Positions 9,095 through 18,490 of a stretch of DNA of 64,000 bases are shown here, one piece after another. The stretch is taken from the NCBI RefSeq assembly GCF_003544875.1, contig NZ_CP032094.1, positions 868,001 through 932,000 of the forward strand, written 5' to 3'. Origin of the DNA: Vibrio alfacsensis (GTDB lineage Bacteria; Pseudomonadota; Gammaproteobacteria; Enterobacterales; Vibrionaceae). Position numbers and translations under genes: made by a program. Each line of letters starts with the position of its first letter. Position 1 is the stretch's first letter. The notes beneath the pieces are model-generated. The model ran no database searches. It was not told where the DNA came from and saw only the letters and a program-made list of their open reading frames with translations.

Positions 9095-10105
9095 ATGCCG
9101 AATCAAACGTTTCATTTACCCGTTGTCCAAACTAACTACGCACGAATTCTCGTCGAGGTATTTGCAGATTACGGCTTAGACAAACATAAACTGCTTCACG
9201 ATTCGGGGTTGCCTGCTGACTTGTTTCAAACTGACAGTGACTTCATCCCATCTAAATCCATCAAACGATTAATACATCTCACCTCAACGCAATTCGGTGT
9301 TACCAAATTCACAGATTTGTTAGGGTTTGTTTTTCGCCGAAGAATCATACCCAATGTCTTGCATCAGTTTACGCAATTCCCGACCATTAACGATGCCATG
9401 CAGCATATCAATGACATCTTTAGTTTGGATTCTCCTGGTAGTCTCGTTACTTTTGAAACCGTTCATGATCATTCCTGGTTTTGCCGATTCTCTGAAGAGA
9501 GAGACACTCAAGTCTCAGATTGGTCGGAAACTTTTGCCGTTATTTACATTATTGAGTTAATTCGCATACTCACAAACTCTTCATGGACACCAACAAAAAT
9601 ACGCTTGCAGAGTCATTGTGGGGATGTTGTGAAAAGTGCACTCCCGAATTCATGCCAGATCTTCGTCGGTCAAGAAAAAACAGGCGTACTGCTACCCAAA
9701 AGTGTACTAAATACCCCAATTCAAATAACCGAATCACAACTGAGTGAGGAGCCTAGGAAAATCCAATGGCATACCAGTTTTACCGATAGTGTGTTTGAAC
9801 TTTTACGACCATACGTACGAGAACGAAATTTATCTATCGATGATGCCGCCCACATACTCAATTATTCTGTCCGCACTTTTCAGAGGAAGTTACAGAATGA
9901 AAGTACGTCTTTTCGTCACGTCAAAGAATCTTTGATGTTTTCGGTTTCTTGTGAATTAATGGAAGAAGGACACTCTCTCACATATATTTCCAATCAACTT
10001 GGCTATACGAGTATTTCGCACTTCTCACGTGCATTTAAAAGAGTGTCCGGGCTATCTCCTAAAGTATATAAACAATCCATCGCACTGAATGCTTCAGGTG
10101 GATGA
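9095..10105 (+). CDS. AraC-family transcriptional regulator with arabinose-binding-like domain
   Basis: This intact 336-residue protein has an N-terminal about 200-residue sensor domain of the OruR/GadX-like group (SGLPADLF, TQFGVTKFTDLLGF) and a C-terminal AraC DNA-binding region. The first helix-turn-helix is DDAAHILNYSVRTFQRKL and the family signature is GYTSISHFSRAFKRVSG. It is divergent from the HlyD/DUF2955/AI-2E/channel operon and separated from it by 177 bp, so it most likely activates that operon in response to the exported compound. This role is inferred from gene order. It is the same subfamily as the broken regulator at 1975-2998. Confidence 0.9.
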   Translation: MPNQTFHLPVVQTNYARILVEVFADYGLDKHKLLHDSGLPADLFQTDSDFIPSKSIKRLIHLTSTQFGVTKFTDLLGFVFRRRIIPNVLHQFTQFPTINDAMQHINDIFSLDSPGSLVTFETVHDHSWFCRFSEERDTQVSDWSETFAVIYIIELIRILTNSSWTPTKIRLQSHCGDVVKSALPNSCQIFVGQEKTGVLLPKSVLNTPIQITESQLSEEPRKIQWHTSFTDSVFELLRPYVRERNLSIDDAAHILNYSVRTFQRKLQNESTSFRHVKESLMFSVSCELMEEGHSLTYISNQLGYTSISHFSRAFKRVSGLSPKVYKQSIALNASGG

Positions 10106-10111
10106 TATTGC

Positions 10112-10143
10112 TTATCTATGCTCAGTGTTTATCTATGCTCAGT
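10112..10143. repeat. 15-bp direct duplication at the end of a small ORF
   Basis: TTATCTATGCTCAGT occurs at 10112-10126 and again at 10129-10143. The second copy contains the stop codon of the small ORF at 10139-10255. It looks like a simple slippage duplication. Confidence 0.8.
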
Positions 10144-10255
10144 CCGCTTGAGGCTTCATTTTTGGTAATTGTTTGAGTTTTGCTTGCATTAGCGTTGCTA
10201 GGTCGATTTCATCACAAAGCACTTCTACATCTTTTACTCGAAAATAAACAATCAT
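10139..10255 (-). CDS. Small 38-residue protein, unknown
   Basis: ATG 10255 follows a GAGG ribosome site at 8 nt and opens 38 codons (MIVYFRVKDVEV...KMKPQAD). The product is an amphipathic strand followed by a basic helix. It is convergent with the AraC-type gene. No family was recognised. Support comes from the ribosome site and sensible amino-acid make-up, but length alone makes it uncertain. Confidence 0.45.
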   Translation of the reverse strand: MIVYFRVKDVEVLCDEIDLATLMQAKLKQLPKMKPQAD

Positions 10256-10661
10256 GTCTTGCCCTCAATTGAAAACGTATGGCTATTATGCCGCCGTCAG
10301 CACGAAATTATTTACCATTTTACGCCACTGTTGACGTTCAATTCATGAAATCCTAACCCGAGTAAAAGTAGCTTAAAGACTTTACACAAATTTGACATGG
10401 GTACATTTTCTCAATTTTTAACACGCGCAAAAGTTGCCTTTGCGACAAAGACATCTGACTTATAATTGTTTTTCAAAGCGTTAAGAACCAAAGTAACACG
10501 CTACTTATCGACAGATACTTCACATCTGCCATTCCAGTATCTACTCCAAAGACACGTAAACCCATGTCACCGGATGGTTTTGTTGCAAAACGTATATTGA
10601 GCATTGTAATCAAGCTTTGTATCACTACAATTTTAAGCCTAATTCATAAAGAAACGTTTGT
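10256..10661. other. Intergenic region upstream of mvaA
   Basis: This 406-bp gap has no convincing ORF. TTGACA at 10392-10397 could be a -35 box, but no clear -10 box follows. It probably holds the mvaA promoter and a long leader. Confidence 0.4.
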
Positions 10662-11927
10662 ATGCCGAAACTAAACTTAGACAGCGCAAGGAACCGCTCT
10701 GCACTCTCTGATATGGAAAGCAGTCAAAAACTACAATCGGCATTAGAACCGAAATATCACCCAGCAGCGAAAAAGTTGTGCCTAAGTGCAGGTCTCACAG
10801 ATAAACATCTTAAGCGTCGTTGGCATGTTCTTGAATCGTTAACGAACAAAGATCTTTTGCTGGATCCTTTCACTCAGTCCCACAGCCAAGCATACGCCAA
10901 TAATATTGAGCACTTTATTGGAACCGTCAACGTTCCAGTCGGCATAGCTGGGCCATTACGCATCAATGGGTCATTTGCCAACGATGATTTCCTCGTTCCA
11001 CTTGCGACAACGGAAGCGGCTTTAGTGGCGTCCTACCATCGTGGAGCAAACCTAATCACCGCCGCTGGTGGTGCAAGTGTATTGTTAATCAGTGAGGGCG
11101 TCAGCCGTACTCCAGTATTTGGTTTTCAAACGCTCGCTGAAGCGGCCCAGTTCGTCAGTTGGGTCGTGACGCAATATGATGCATTTCGTAAAGAAGCGGA
11201 ATCCACGACTACGCACGGAAAATTAAAAGACATCAATGTGAGCATTGAGGGTAATCACGTTTACTTGGTATTCGAATACGTTACTGGTGATGCGTCGGGA
11301 CAAAACATGGTCACGATTGCCACGCATAAAGTGTTCCACTACATTCTGCAGAACAGCCCTGTCACTCCTACTGACGCATTCTTAGATGGCAATCTATCTG
11401 GCGATAAAAAAGCAAACTCACACACGTTGCGTTCTGTACGCGGGAAAAAAGTCTCCGCCGAAGTAACCATTCCAGCCAACTTGGTGGAAAAGTACTTACA
11501 TACCACGCCAGAAAGCATGGTCAAGTTTGGGGAAATGAACACGGTTGGTGGGTTGTTGAGTGGCTCAATTGGCATTAATGCTCATTATGCTAATGCCCTT
11601 ACCGCGTTATACATCGCTTGCGGTCAAGATGCGGCGTGTGTCGCGGAGTCTGCCGTTGGTATTACTCGTATGGACGTAGATACCAACGGAAATCTCTACG
11701 CTTCAGTGACACTTCCTAACATTATGGTAGGAACTGTTGGTGGTGGTACCGGGCTTCCAACTCAAAAAGCCTGTCTTGATATTCTTGGATTGCACGGCAA
11801 CGGAAAAGCCAAAGCATTAGCAGAAGTTGCCGCTGGATTATGCTTAGCGGGTGAACTTTCTATTGTGGGCGCATTCTGTGCTGACCACTTCTCAAGAGCA
11901 CATCATAAGCTCGCACGAAAAAAATAG
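10662..11927 (+). CDS. mvaA: Hydroxymethylglutaryl-CoA reductase, class I type
   Basis: This 421-residue soluble enzyme reduces HMG-CoA to mevalonate with NADPH. In order it shows the substrate motif GTVNVPVGIAGPL, the catalytic Glu in TTEAALVAS, TGDASGQNMVTIAT of the cofactor region, the catalytic Lys in GKKVSAEV, GEMNTVGGLLSG, the catalytic Asp in CGQDAACVAES, the class I GTVGGGTGLPTQ motif, and the final catalytic His in RAHHKLARK. It has no membrane anchor. Mevalonate genes are unusual in gammaproteobacteria, which use the MEP pathway, and no other mevalonate gene is in the window. A terminator follows. A convergent FabH-like gene is the neighbour. Confidence 0.95.
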   Translation: MPKLNLDSARNRSALSDMESSQKLQSALEPKYHPAAKKLCLSAGLTDKHLKRRWHVLESLTNKDLLLDPFTQSHSQAYANNIEHFIGTVNVPVGIAGPLRINGSFANDDFLVPLATTEAALVASYHRGANLITAAGGASVLLISEGVSRTPVFGFQTLAEAAQFVSWVVTQYDAFRKEAESTTTHGKLKDINVSIEGNHVYLVFEYVTGDASGQNMVTIATHKVFHYILQNSPVTPTDAFLDGNLSGDKKANSHTLRSVRGKKVSAEVTIPANLVEKYLHTTPESMVKFGEMNTVGGLLSGSIGINAHYANALTALYIACGQDAACVAESAVGITRMDVDTNGNLYASVTLPNIMVGTVGGGTGLPTQKACLDILGLHGNGKAKALAEVAAGLCLAGELSIVGAFCADHFSRAHHKLARKK

Positions 11928-11948
11928 TTCCGAATTTGTGCCATACAA

Positions 11949-11972
11949 AAAGGGAGCGTCATCGCTCCCTTT
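11949..11972. terminator. Bidirectional terminator between mvaA and fabH-like gene
   Basis: A perfect 10-bp stem (AAAGGGAGCG / CGCTCCCTTT) with a TCAT loop is flanked by A-rich and T-rich sides, so it can end both convergent transcripts. Confidence 0.85.
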
Positions 11973-12040
11973 CTATATTTAATCTCAACTTGGTATCCGC
12001 TTTCGGCCATCATGAATTGAGGCTAATGACGTACCTGCAT

Positions 12041-13126
12041 TTAACGCTGACGTTCATTACACAGTTTGATCGCTCGCTCAAGTAACTCAAGCGCAGACTT
12101 ATCCGATTCTGCTAGAGCTGCGTCACTCTCTGAAATTGGCGTTACGCGGTCACCCCATTTCAAAACAGCCGCGCCCCAAGTAAGACCTGCACCAAATGCA
12201 GCAAGAAGCATGTTATCGCCAGGTTTTACTCGACCTTGCTCTAATGCTTCACATAATGCGATTGGCACAGTGGCAGCCGATGTATTGCCATAGTTTTGGA
12301 TATTCACAAACGCTTTGTCTTGTGGGATACCCGATAGATCACATAAGGTTTGAATAATACGAATGTTTGCTTGGTGCGGTATCACGACATCTATTTGGTC
12401 CGTAGAGAGTTGAGATGCTTTCAATACCGTTTTTGCCGCAAGTCCCATGCCTTTTACTGCACGCTTAAAGATCTCTTGACCGACAAAATTGAAGTCCCAA
12501 TAACCGTTATCTTCAGCAAAACGGTCCATGCAAGTACCAAACTTTGGTACAGAAAGAATATCGCGCCCTTTCGCATCACAACCAATTTGTGATTGTAGCA
12601 AGCCAGTTTCTTGTTCTGTGCGCGTCAATACAACGGCACCAGCCCCATCACCAAACAGCACAGCGGTATCACGCATTGCCCAGTCAATGTAAAAAGAGAG
12701 GCGTTCAGCACCAATGATGATTGCGTTGCGGTAATTGCCGGACTGAATCAAACGCGTTCCGGTTTCAAGGCCATACACAAAACCTGTACATGCGGCGTTT
12801 AAATCAAACGCGGCTGCCGACCGAATACCGAGATTTTGTTGCACCTTAGAAGCAATATTGGGAATGAGTGAATCTGGCGAGCATGTCGCCACAATGATCA
12901 GATCTATATCGCTCGCTTCTATCCCTGCCCGAGCCATTGCATGCTGCGCGGCTACGGTGGCCATATCCGAGGTATTTACATGGCTAATGCGACGGTTTTC
13001 AATGCCTGTTCGAGTCCGAATCCATTCGTCAGAGGTCTCAAGGAAAGTACTAAGGTCATCGTTTGAGAGCGTAGCTGGCGGGAGGCATTTTCCCCAACCA
13101 GTAATTTCAGCATAGTAATTTGTCAT
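12041..13126 (-). CDS. Beta-ketoacyl-ACP synthase III family protein (FabH-like)
   Basis: The protein has 361 residues with the thiolase-fold ketosynthase III signature: the nucleophile Cys in NAACTGF, the His in IPHQANIRI and the Asn in [10 protein letters not shown], plus a C-terminal [14 protein letters not shown]. Such enzymes condense an acyl-CoA with malonyl-ACP to begin fatty acid synthesis. It carries about 35 extra C-terminal residues ([19 protein letters not shown]) beyond the usual end. It stands alone rather than in a fab cluster, so it is probably a second, specialised KASIII. HMG-CoA synthase is a relative in the same superfamily, but the motifs here are FabH-like. Confidence 0.88.
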   Translation of the reverse strand: MTNYYAEITGWGKCLPPATLSNDDLSTFLETSDEWIRTRTGIENRRISHVNTSDMATVAAQHAMARAGIEASDIDLIIVATCSPDSLIPNIASKVQQNLGIRSAAAFDLNAACTGFVYGLETGTRLIQSGNYRNAIIIGAERLSFYIDWAMRDTAVLFGDGAGAVVLTRTEQETGLLQSQIGCDAKGRDILSVPKFGTCMDRFAEDNGYWDFNFVGQEIFKRAVKGMGLAAKTVLKASQLSTDQIDVVIPHQANIRIIQTLCDLSGIPQDKAFVNIQNYGNTSAATVPIALCEALEQGRVKPGDNMLLAAFGAGLTWGAAVLKWGDRVTPISESDAALAESDKSALELLERAIKLCNERQR

Positions 13127-13292
13127 CGCAGACCTATTTATTGTTGTATTTTAATGAAATTTCTTAGAACCTGTTTAGGTCCAAATAAAGACTTGCTACT
13201 TTTATTTTGTAGCAGGCTAAAAATTAAGTATACAAATAATGAAGCAGGCTGATAAGTCATGTTTTCATCAAGTTGTCATAAAGGAAGAAGTC

Positions 13293-13727
13293 ATGTCATC
13301 GTTTAAAACTCGTTGCCCGTCTTGCGGCGGTTTAAATCGTGTTCCCAATGAACGTGTTGCTGAGTCAGCAAACTGCGGCAAATGCAAGAGCGCTTTATTT
13401 GACGGTACACCGATTGAGGGTACTGTCGATAACTTTTCAGCACTGTTACAAAGTAACACACCAGTTGTGGTCGATTTTTGGGCGCCATGGTGTAATCCCT
13501 GCGTCGGCTTTGCCCCTGTTTTCGCTGATGTGGCACAAGATCAGGCCGGAAACGTTCGTTTTGTCAAGATTGATACAGAAACAGAACAACAACTCGCCGC
13601 ACAGTTTGGTATTCGTAGTATCCCGACTATTATGGTTTTCAAGAATGGACAACGTGTCGACATGATCAACGGAGCGCTGCCAAAAAACCAATTTGAACAA
13701 TGGTTAAATCAAGCACTTAATAAGTAA
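13293..13727 (+). CDS. trxC: Thioredoxin 2 (TrxC), variant active site
   Basis: The protein has 144 residues. The N-terminal zinc-binding part has two CxxC pairs (CPSC and CGKC), as in TrxC. The thioredoxin domain carries the active site APWCNPC instead of the common WCGPC, and the cis-proline in SIPTIMVF. It reduces protein disulfides in the cytoplasm, often under oxidative stress, with electrons from thioredoxin reductase. ATG 13293 is chosen because AAGGAAG lies just upstream; an in-frame ATG at 13239 lacks such a site. A strong terminator follows. Confidence 0.92.
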   Translation: MSSFKTRCPSCGGLNRVPNERVAESANCGKCKSALFDGTPIEGTVDNFSALLQSNTPVVVDFWAPWCNPCVGFAPVFADVAQDQAGNVRFVKIDTETEQQLAAQFGIRSIPTIMVFKNGQRVDMINGALPKNQFEQWLNQALNK

Positions 13728-13733
13728 TTTCAC

Positions 13734-13760
13734 ACGCCAGCTTGGCCCTCAGGCTGGCGT
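13734..13760 (+). terminator. trxC terminator
   Basis: The stem ACGCCAGC / GCTGGCGT with a central loop is followed by five T, which is a standard intrinsic terminator just after the trxC stop. Confidence 0.85.
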
Positions 13761-13903
13761 TTTTATGCATGAATTCCTCATAGAATATCGATAAATTTAT
13801 TTTGTCGACACGGACGAAAATAATCGTTTTACTTGCCTATTAATTAGCCTCATATTCGCGCCGAATAACCCCTGATTTTTACTTAATTTATAGGCGCAAA
13901 ACA

Positions 13904-15064
13904 TTGGAAAACACAGCCATTCCTTCAGCATCACCACGAGTCACAGTTCCTGTCGTAGCACTGTCTCTTTATGCAGTGGCATCAGGCTATTTGATGAGCT
14001 TGATCCCTCTTATGCTTGGTGAATACAACATCTCTGCTGATTACGCGAGTTGGTTGGCGAGTGTGTTCTATGGTGGTCTACTGTTCGGTGCAATTTTCTT
14101 TGAGCGCATCGTGCATAGTGTTGGCCATCGCAAAGCGTTCATCGGCTGTTTAGCGGCATTCTCGCTAACTATCGTAATCTTACCACTTGTACCGAATGGT
14201 ATGGTTTGGCTACTTGCACGTTTCATTGCTGGTATTGCGGTTGCTGGTGTATTTGTCATAGTTGAATCTTGGTTAATGTCTGGTGACGAGTCCTCTCGCG
14301 CAAAACGTTTAAGTCTTTACATGCTGTCACTTTACGGTGGTTCAGCACTAGGCCAATTCGGTATTGGCATTCTTGGTGTGAGTGGAGGCGTACCTTTCAT
14401 TGCGATCACGACATTAATCTTAATCGCAATGCTTGTGCTGATGTTCATCGATTGTGAACAACCAAACAGCCAAGAATCAATGGCGCTATCGTTTAAGCAA
14501 ATTTCTAAACTCAACCATGCTGCTATTATTGGTTGTGTGGTTTCGGGTCTAACGCTTGGTGCAATCTATGGTCTAATGCCGGTAGAACTTGCGAACCGCA
14601 AGATCAGTCACCAAGACATTGGTACGCTGATGGCACTTGTCATTCTTGGCGGTATGTTAGTTCAACCTATGGTTACCGCATTAAACAAGTACATGAGCCG
14701 CACCGTACTAATGGCGTTTTTCTGTATTCTCGGTATTTTCTCTATCGGTCTGACGTTCATCTCTTCGTCAGCGGTAGTGCTTGCGGCGTCACTGTTCCTA
14801 TTAGGCATGGCAACTTTTGCCCTTTACCCAATCGCGATTAACTTAGGTTGTGAGGGTTTAGACGAGCGCTTTATCGTATCAGCCGCTCAAGTGATGTTGT
14901 TCAGCTACAGCATTGGTTCTGTTGCTGGCCCTGTCGTTGCGGATAAATTCATGGGTCAAATGCACGGCTTGTTGGGTTACTTGTTCGCGGCTCTACTTGC
15001 TACGTGCATCTACATGTTACTTGCTGCGACCAAATCAAAGCACCAAATGGCTGCAGGCTTATAA
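13904..15064 (+). CDS. MFS transporter (YcaD-like)
   Basis: This 386-residue protein has twelve hydrophobic segments and MFS loop motifs (FFERIVHSVGHRKAF between helices 2 and 3). The overall pattern, with ARFIAGIAVAGVFVIVESWL in helix 4-5, fits the YcaD/MFS_1 group of inner-membrane transporters. The substrate is unknown. The start is a TTG at 13904 preceded by AGG at 9 nt; no ATG fits before the first helix. It is monocistronic and ended by a bidirectional terminator. Confidence 0.88.
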   Translation: MENTAIPSASPRVTVPVVALSLYAVASGYLMSLIPLMLGEYNISADYASWLASVFYGGLLFGAIFFERIVHSVGHRKAFIGCLAAFSLTIVILPLVPNGMVWLLARFIAGIAVAGVFVIVESWLMSGDESSRAKRLSLYMLSLYGGSALGQFGIGILGVSGGVPFIAITTLILIAMLVLMFIDCEQPNSQESMALSFKQISKLNHAAIIGCVVSGLTLGAIYGLMPVELANRKISHQDIGTLMALVILGGMLVQPMVTALNKYMSRTVLMAFFCILGIFSIGLTFISSSAVVLAASLFLLGMATFALYPIAINLGCEGLDERFIVSAAQVMLFSYSIGSVAGPVVADKFMGQMHGLLGYLFAALLATCIYMLLAATKSKHQMAAGL

Positions 15065-15088
15065 TCCTAACCAAATGATGATAATAAA

Positions 15089-15111
15089 AACGAGGACCTA
15101 GTGTCCTCGTT
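15089..15111. terminator. Bidirectional terminator
   Basis: AACGAGGAC (15089-15097) pairs with GTCCTCGTT (15103-15111) and is flanked by A5 and T5 tracts. It serves both the MFS gene and the convergent ygbA-like gene. Confidence 0.85.
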
Positions 15112-15112
15112 T

Positions 15113-15499
15113 TTATTTGTTCATTCTTCGATGTCGGTTAGATGCATTGGCAATAGGTTTTTCCGGAACGCTACGTTTCTCATGCACTAAGTGACGAATG
15201 GCCAAAATAGGATGTTTGAGTAACATTCTTGGCCCCGAATAACGCATGACCAACCGCATTTGCTCTTTTGGCTCTGGTTTATAGCAGTGAATTGGACATT
15301 TATTGCACGTCGGCTTATCTTCCCCATACGGGCAACGATCTAGTCGCACTTCTGCGTATTCCAATAATTCACGACACTCTACACAAAGCCCATCACCGTC
15401 ATGATGACGAGTACCATGGTGATCTTTGCAATAAACCTCTACCATCGCCTTGACGGTTTTAAATTCAGTGGCAAGTTTACCGATTAAAATGTCGCTCAT
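15113..15499 (-). CDS. ygbA: YgbA-like nitrous-oxide-stimulated-promoter family protein
   Basis: The 128-residue protein has many Cys in a fixed pattern: YCKDHHG, GLCVECRELLEYA, DRCPYG, TCNKCPIHCYKP. The conserved tail MRYSGPRMLLKHPILAIRHL follows. This is the YgbA_NO family (nitrous oxide-stimulated promoter), whose E. coli member is under NsrR control and helps recovery from nitric oxide stress. The Cys clusters may hold a metal or an Fe-S centre. The C-terminal 25 residues are basic. The gene ends at a shared terminator. Confidence 0.85.
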   Translation of the reverse strand: MSDILIGKLATEFKTVKAMVEVYCKDHHGTRHHDGDGLCVECRELLEYAEVRLDRCPYGEDKPTCNKCPIHCYKPEPKEQMRLVMRYSGPRMLLKHPILAIRHLVHEKRSVPEKPIANASNRHRRMNK

Positions 15500-15579
15500 A
15501 CATCAGCCTTAAACTAAATGAACCTTAAACTAATCAGCCTCGACCGAAATCTAAGTCAACGTCAAACTACAACGTCGAA

Positions 15580-16089
15580 CTACAATGCCATAGTGTAAAG
15601 CTGCAACGTTCTACCATTGTCATAAGTTTGCTCGACACGTTCAAACTGGAAGCCGAGCTTACCTAACAACGAAATACTACGATGATTGTCATTATTGGTG
15701 ATGGCAACCAAGTTTTCTATTTGCATTCCATCTCGCGCATGACGCATTACCGCTTGTGCAGCCTCAATGGCATAGCCTTTACCATAAGCAGCTGGCAAAT
15801 AGCCGTAACCAATGTCAAACGCGGTTAAAGTATCACGCTTCACCAAACCACAAATCCCAATTGGCTGGTTATTCGCCTTGGTTTCAACGACCAACAAACT
15901 CACACCTTTCCGTTCTTGCATGCGTAACATGTTATCTTGAATATAACGTTCCGCTTCTTCAAGGGAGCGAATTTGCTTATCTCCAACAAAACGATAAAAG
16001 TCTGGTTGGTTGTAGAGCTCTAAAATAAACGGCGCATCTTCTACACTAACAAGACGTAGTATTAGGCGCTCTGTATAAAGTGTTCTCAT
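15580..16089 (-). CDS. GNAT-family N-acetyltransferase (RimJ/RimL-like)
   Basis: The 169-residue protein begins RTLYTERLILRLVSVEDAPF, the hallmark of the RimJ/RimL-type group. It carries the acetyl-CoA loop in YLPAAYGKGYAIEAAQAV and the closing LGKLGFQFE. These enzymes transfer acetyl groups from acetyl-CoA to protein N-termini or small amines; the target here is unknown. ATG 16089 is chosen because the family starts at this point; an upstream in-frame start would add 13 residues without family similarity. Confidence 0.85.
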   Translation of the reverse strand: MRTLYTERLILRLVSVEDAPFILELYNQPDFYRFVGDKQIRSLEEAERYIQDNMLRMQERKGVSLLVVETKANNQPIGICGLVKRDTLTAFDIGYGYLPAAYGKGYAIEAAQAVMRHARDGMQIENLVAITNNDNHRSISLLGKLGFQFERVEQTYDNGRTLQLYTMAL

Positions 16090-16161
16090 AGGGTATCCAT
16101 TAGGCTTGTAACTTAGCGGAAAAATCACTATTCTGCCCCGCTAAATTAAAGGACCAACACC

Positions 16162-16356
16162 ATGAACCGCAAGAAGAAAATCAACCAAATTTTAAAGTCA
16201 AAGCTAAAGAAGCAGAATTCAAAACTGCACAAAAGCAACAAGCCTCGTTACATCTCTAAAGCTGAACGTGCAAAAATGGAAGCAGAAGAGCAAAACCAAA
16301 CAGTTGAGCAAGGTGCTGATAACGCGGTAGAAAGTGAGGTTGGTGAGCAAAGTTAA
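16162..16356 (+). CDS. DUF2986 family small basic protein
   Basis: The 64-residue protein starts MNRKKKINQILKSKLKKQN, a very basic N-terminus followed by an acidic, Glu-rich tail. The pattern, including NKPRYISKAERAKME, is that of DUF2986, a small family common in Vibrio and relatives with no known function. The charge split suggests nucleic-acid or ribosome contact, which is unproven. AAGGACC lies just upstream of the ATG. Confidence 0.8.
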   Translation: MNRKKKINQILKSKLKKQNSKLHKSNKPRYISKAERAKMEAEEQNQTVEQGADNAVESEVGEQS

Positions 16357-16551
16357 TGACTTTCGCGAATCCGTAGAGTTGAACAAGTGTCGACGTTCAT
16401 CAGTTCTACGGCATCACTACGGTGAATTGATCGTGCGATCAATTCACCTCTGCTCTTAACATTCATCACCACAAATAAGCGATTACAGAAAAAGAAATTA
16501 CAACGAATAACTCTTTACAACCAATCACCGTCTGCAGCAAAAAATCACTTT

Positions 16552-17040
16552 CTACAGCAAAAAATCATCTTCTATTGCAATAAAACTGTCCGCCGCGTCT
16601 ATAAGAGTCTGTGACGTGAGCTTCGGTACGCCATAAACCGTGACTTTCTTATTAAAACGTTGCTGGATACGCTCAACTAACATCGTAAAATCACCATCAC
16701 CAGAAACCAGAATCACTTCGTCTACCTCTGGAGCAATCTCTATCGCATCGAGCGTGATGCCAACATCCCAATCCCCTTTAGCGCTACCATCTCTGCGCTG
16801 AATAAAAGGTTTTAACATCACTTCAAAGCCTACACCACGTAAAATATGATGGAATTGACGCTGTTTAGGATCGTTACTAGCAATAGCATAAGCGCGAGCA
16901 CTGACCACATGTTTGTCCTGTGTCGCCACATACCAGAATTGGTTGTAGTCAAAATTAGCGCGATACGCTTCTCGGCAGGTGTAATACACATTCTGCACAT
17001 CAGCAAGAATTGCGACTGTTTGTTTATTTTCCGAACTCAT
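16552..17040 (-). CDS. NYN domain protein (LabA/DUF88 family)
   Basis: The 162-residue protein has the PIN-like NYN fold pattern: VAILADVQNVYY with the first catalytic Asp and Asn, KGDWDVGITLDAIE with the second acidic site, and EVILVSGDGDFTMLV with the conserved SGDGDF. Family members are predicted or proven metal-dependent ribonucleases. The C-terminus ends right after the fold (AIEDDFLL) with no extra RNA-binding domain. It is a single gene with no obvious operon partner. Confidence 0.88.
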   Translation of the reverse strand: MSSENKQTVAILADVQNVYYTCREAYRANFDYNQFWYVATQDKHVVSARAYAIASNDPKQRQFHHILRGVGFEVMLKPFIQRRDGSAKGDWDVGITLDAIEIAPEVDEVILVSGDGDFTMLVERIQQRFNKKVTVYGVPKLTSQTLIDAADSFIAIEDDFLL

Positions 17041-17233
17041 CTATTTCATACGCCTTATCTTTTGCTGCATACCCTAAGCGACTTTGTCCAAAAGCACAAT
17101 GAGCGATTTCCACTAAACTTACGTATATAGACAAGTAATCTCAAGGTGCCTTTGTCAAAGACTTAGTTCAGCGAGAGTGACTTGGTTTGCAAGCGTGACC
17201 AGACTTGTTGTTCGCGTTTAAAGGAGTAATGTC

Positions 17234-17674
17234 ATGATACACAAAGTACTCGCTCTATTGGTTTCGTGCCTCGTGTCCACTGCTGCTTTTGGCTATCCGT
17301 CACATGGTCAATACTGGCCACATCGAAGTGTGCTGTATTTTGCACCGACTAATGATGACCACGTTAAGCAGTTTTTGCTCGAAGCCTTGATGAACGAATG
17401 CGAACTCGAAGACCGTGACATTGTCACACTGGTAATTGCTGAAGATGGATTTACCCAGCCGGCGTGGTTAAAAGAAGAATTCGATTTAAAGATGCTTGCC
17501 AAGCTCTACCAAGTAAAGCAAGGCCAGCACACCGCTATTCTGTTAGGCAAAGACGGTGAAGAGAAACACCGCTGGGGCGCAAAAACCGATTGGCAATTCA
17601 TCAATAACCTCATTGATCAAATGCCAATGCGAAAAAGAGAAATGCAACAGAAACCCAGCCCTTGTGCTATCTAA
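17234..17674 (+). CDS. DUF4174 secreted protein
   Basis: The 146-residue protein has a signal peptide (MIHKVLALLVSCLVSTAAFG). The mature domain has HRSVLYFAPTNDDHVKQFL near its start and TAILLGKDGEEKHRWG near its end, the DUF4174 pattern: a thioredoxin-like fold without the active-site Cys pair. The function of the family is unknown. GGAG lies about 7 nt before the ATG. It faces the cobA gene convergently. Confidence 0.82.
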   Translation: MIHKVLALLVSCLVSTAAFGYPSHGQYWPHRSVLYFAPTNDDHVKQFLLEALMNECELEDRDIVTLVIAEDGFTQPAWLKEEFDLKMLAKLYQVKQGQHTAILLGKDGEEKHRWGAKTDWQFINNLIDQMPMRKREMQQKPSPCAI

Positions 17675-17728
17675 TGTGTAGCCAAGTTATGATGAAACTT
17701 AGCTGTTAGGAAATTTGCTTTTGGAAAG

Positions 17729-18490
17729 TTAGCATTTGCCAAACCAATCCAGTTTGTTGTGCAGCTGAGTAACGCTACCAACTACAATCAATGCCGGGCT
17801 CACGGCTTGCTCTGCCATATTCGCCAATTCACTCAACTTCCCCTGAAACACACGCTGCTCCGGTCGTGTACCATTTTCGATGATCGCACATGACATTTCT
17901 GGATCTAACCCATGCGTGATCAGCTTATCCATGATGTGACCACTTTGTTTTAGTCCCATGTAGAACACAAGTGTGTTGTTTGACTGTGCCAATGAGTGCC
18001 ATTCAATCTCACGGCCATCTTTTTGTACGTGTCCGGTAATAAATTGAACGCTCTGTGCGTGATCACGATGCGTCAAAGGAATACCCGCATACGCTGTCGC
18101 ACCTGCAGCAGCCGTAATACCCGGCACCACTTCGTATTTGATGCCAAATTCTGCTAACTCTTCTAGCTCTTCACCACCACGGCCAAAAATAAACGAATCG
18201 CCACCTTTTAGGCGTACCACCCGCTTACCCTCTTGCGCTTTTTGTACCAAGATTTGGTTGATTTGATCTTGTGGCACGCAATGAAAGTCGAGTTTTTTAC
18301 CGACATAAATCATCTCAGCTGATGCGTGCGCTAACTCAAGAATGTCTTTCGACACTAAACGGTCATACACAACAACTTCAGCCGCTTGAATCGCTTTTAA
18401 GCCTTTTACAGTCAGCAGATCAGGATCGCCAGGTCCTGCGCCCACTAGTGAAACAAAGCCGCTGTTTAAAGATGAATGAACTGCAGTCAT
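17729..18490 (-). CDS. cobA: Uroporphyrinogen-III C-methyltransferase
   Basis: The 253-residue SAM-dependent enzyme adds two methyl groups to uroporphyrinogen III, giving precorrin-2 for sirohaem. Motifs are [15 protein letters not shown] at the N-terminus, [18 protein letters not shown] in the SAM site and [20 protein letters not shown]. It is a single-domain enzyme and lacks the CysG dehydrogenase/ferrochelatase domain. It is the last gene of the nirB-nirD-nirC-cobA group, which fits: NirB needs sirohaem. A 173-bp gap with a hairpin separates it from nirC, so it may be made in lower amounts. Confidence 0.93.
   Translation of the reverse strand: MTAVHSSLNSGFVSLVGAGPGDPDLLTVKGLKAIQAAEVVVYDRLVSKDILELAHASAEMIYVGKKLDFHCVPQDQINQILVQKAQEGKRVVRLKGGDSFIFGRGGEELEELAEFGIKYEVVPGITAAAGATAYAGIPLTHRDHAQSVQFITGHVQKDGREIEWHSLAQSNNTLVFYMGLKQSGHIMDKLITHGLDPEMSCAIIENGTRPEQRVFQGKLSELANMAEQAVSPALIVVGSVTQLHNKLDWFGKC

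Noticed and set aside
9320..9511. Antisense frames inside real genes (for example 20444-20662, 31640-32242, 36722-37054)
   Set aside because: They lie fully inside well-supported genes on the other strand, lack ribosome sites and have biased amino-acid make-up.
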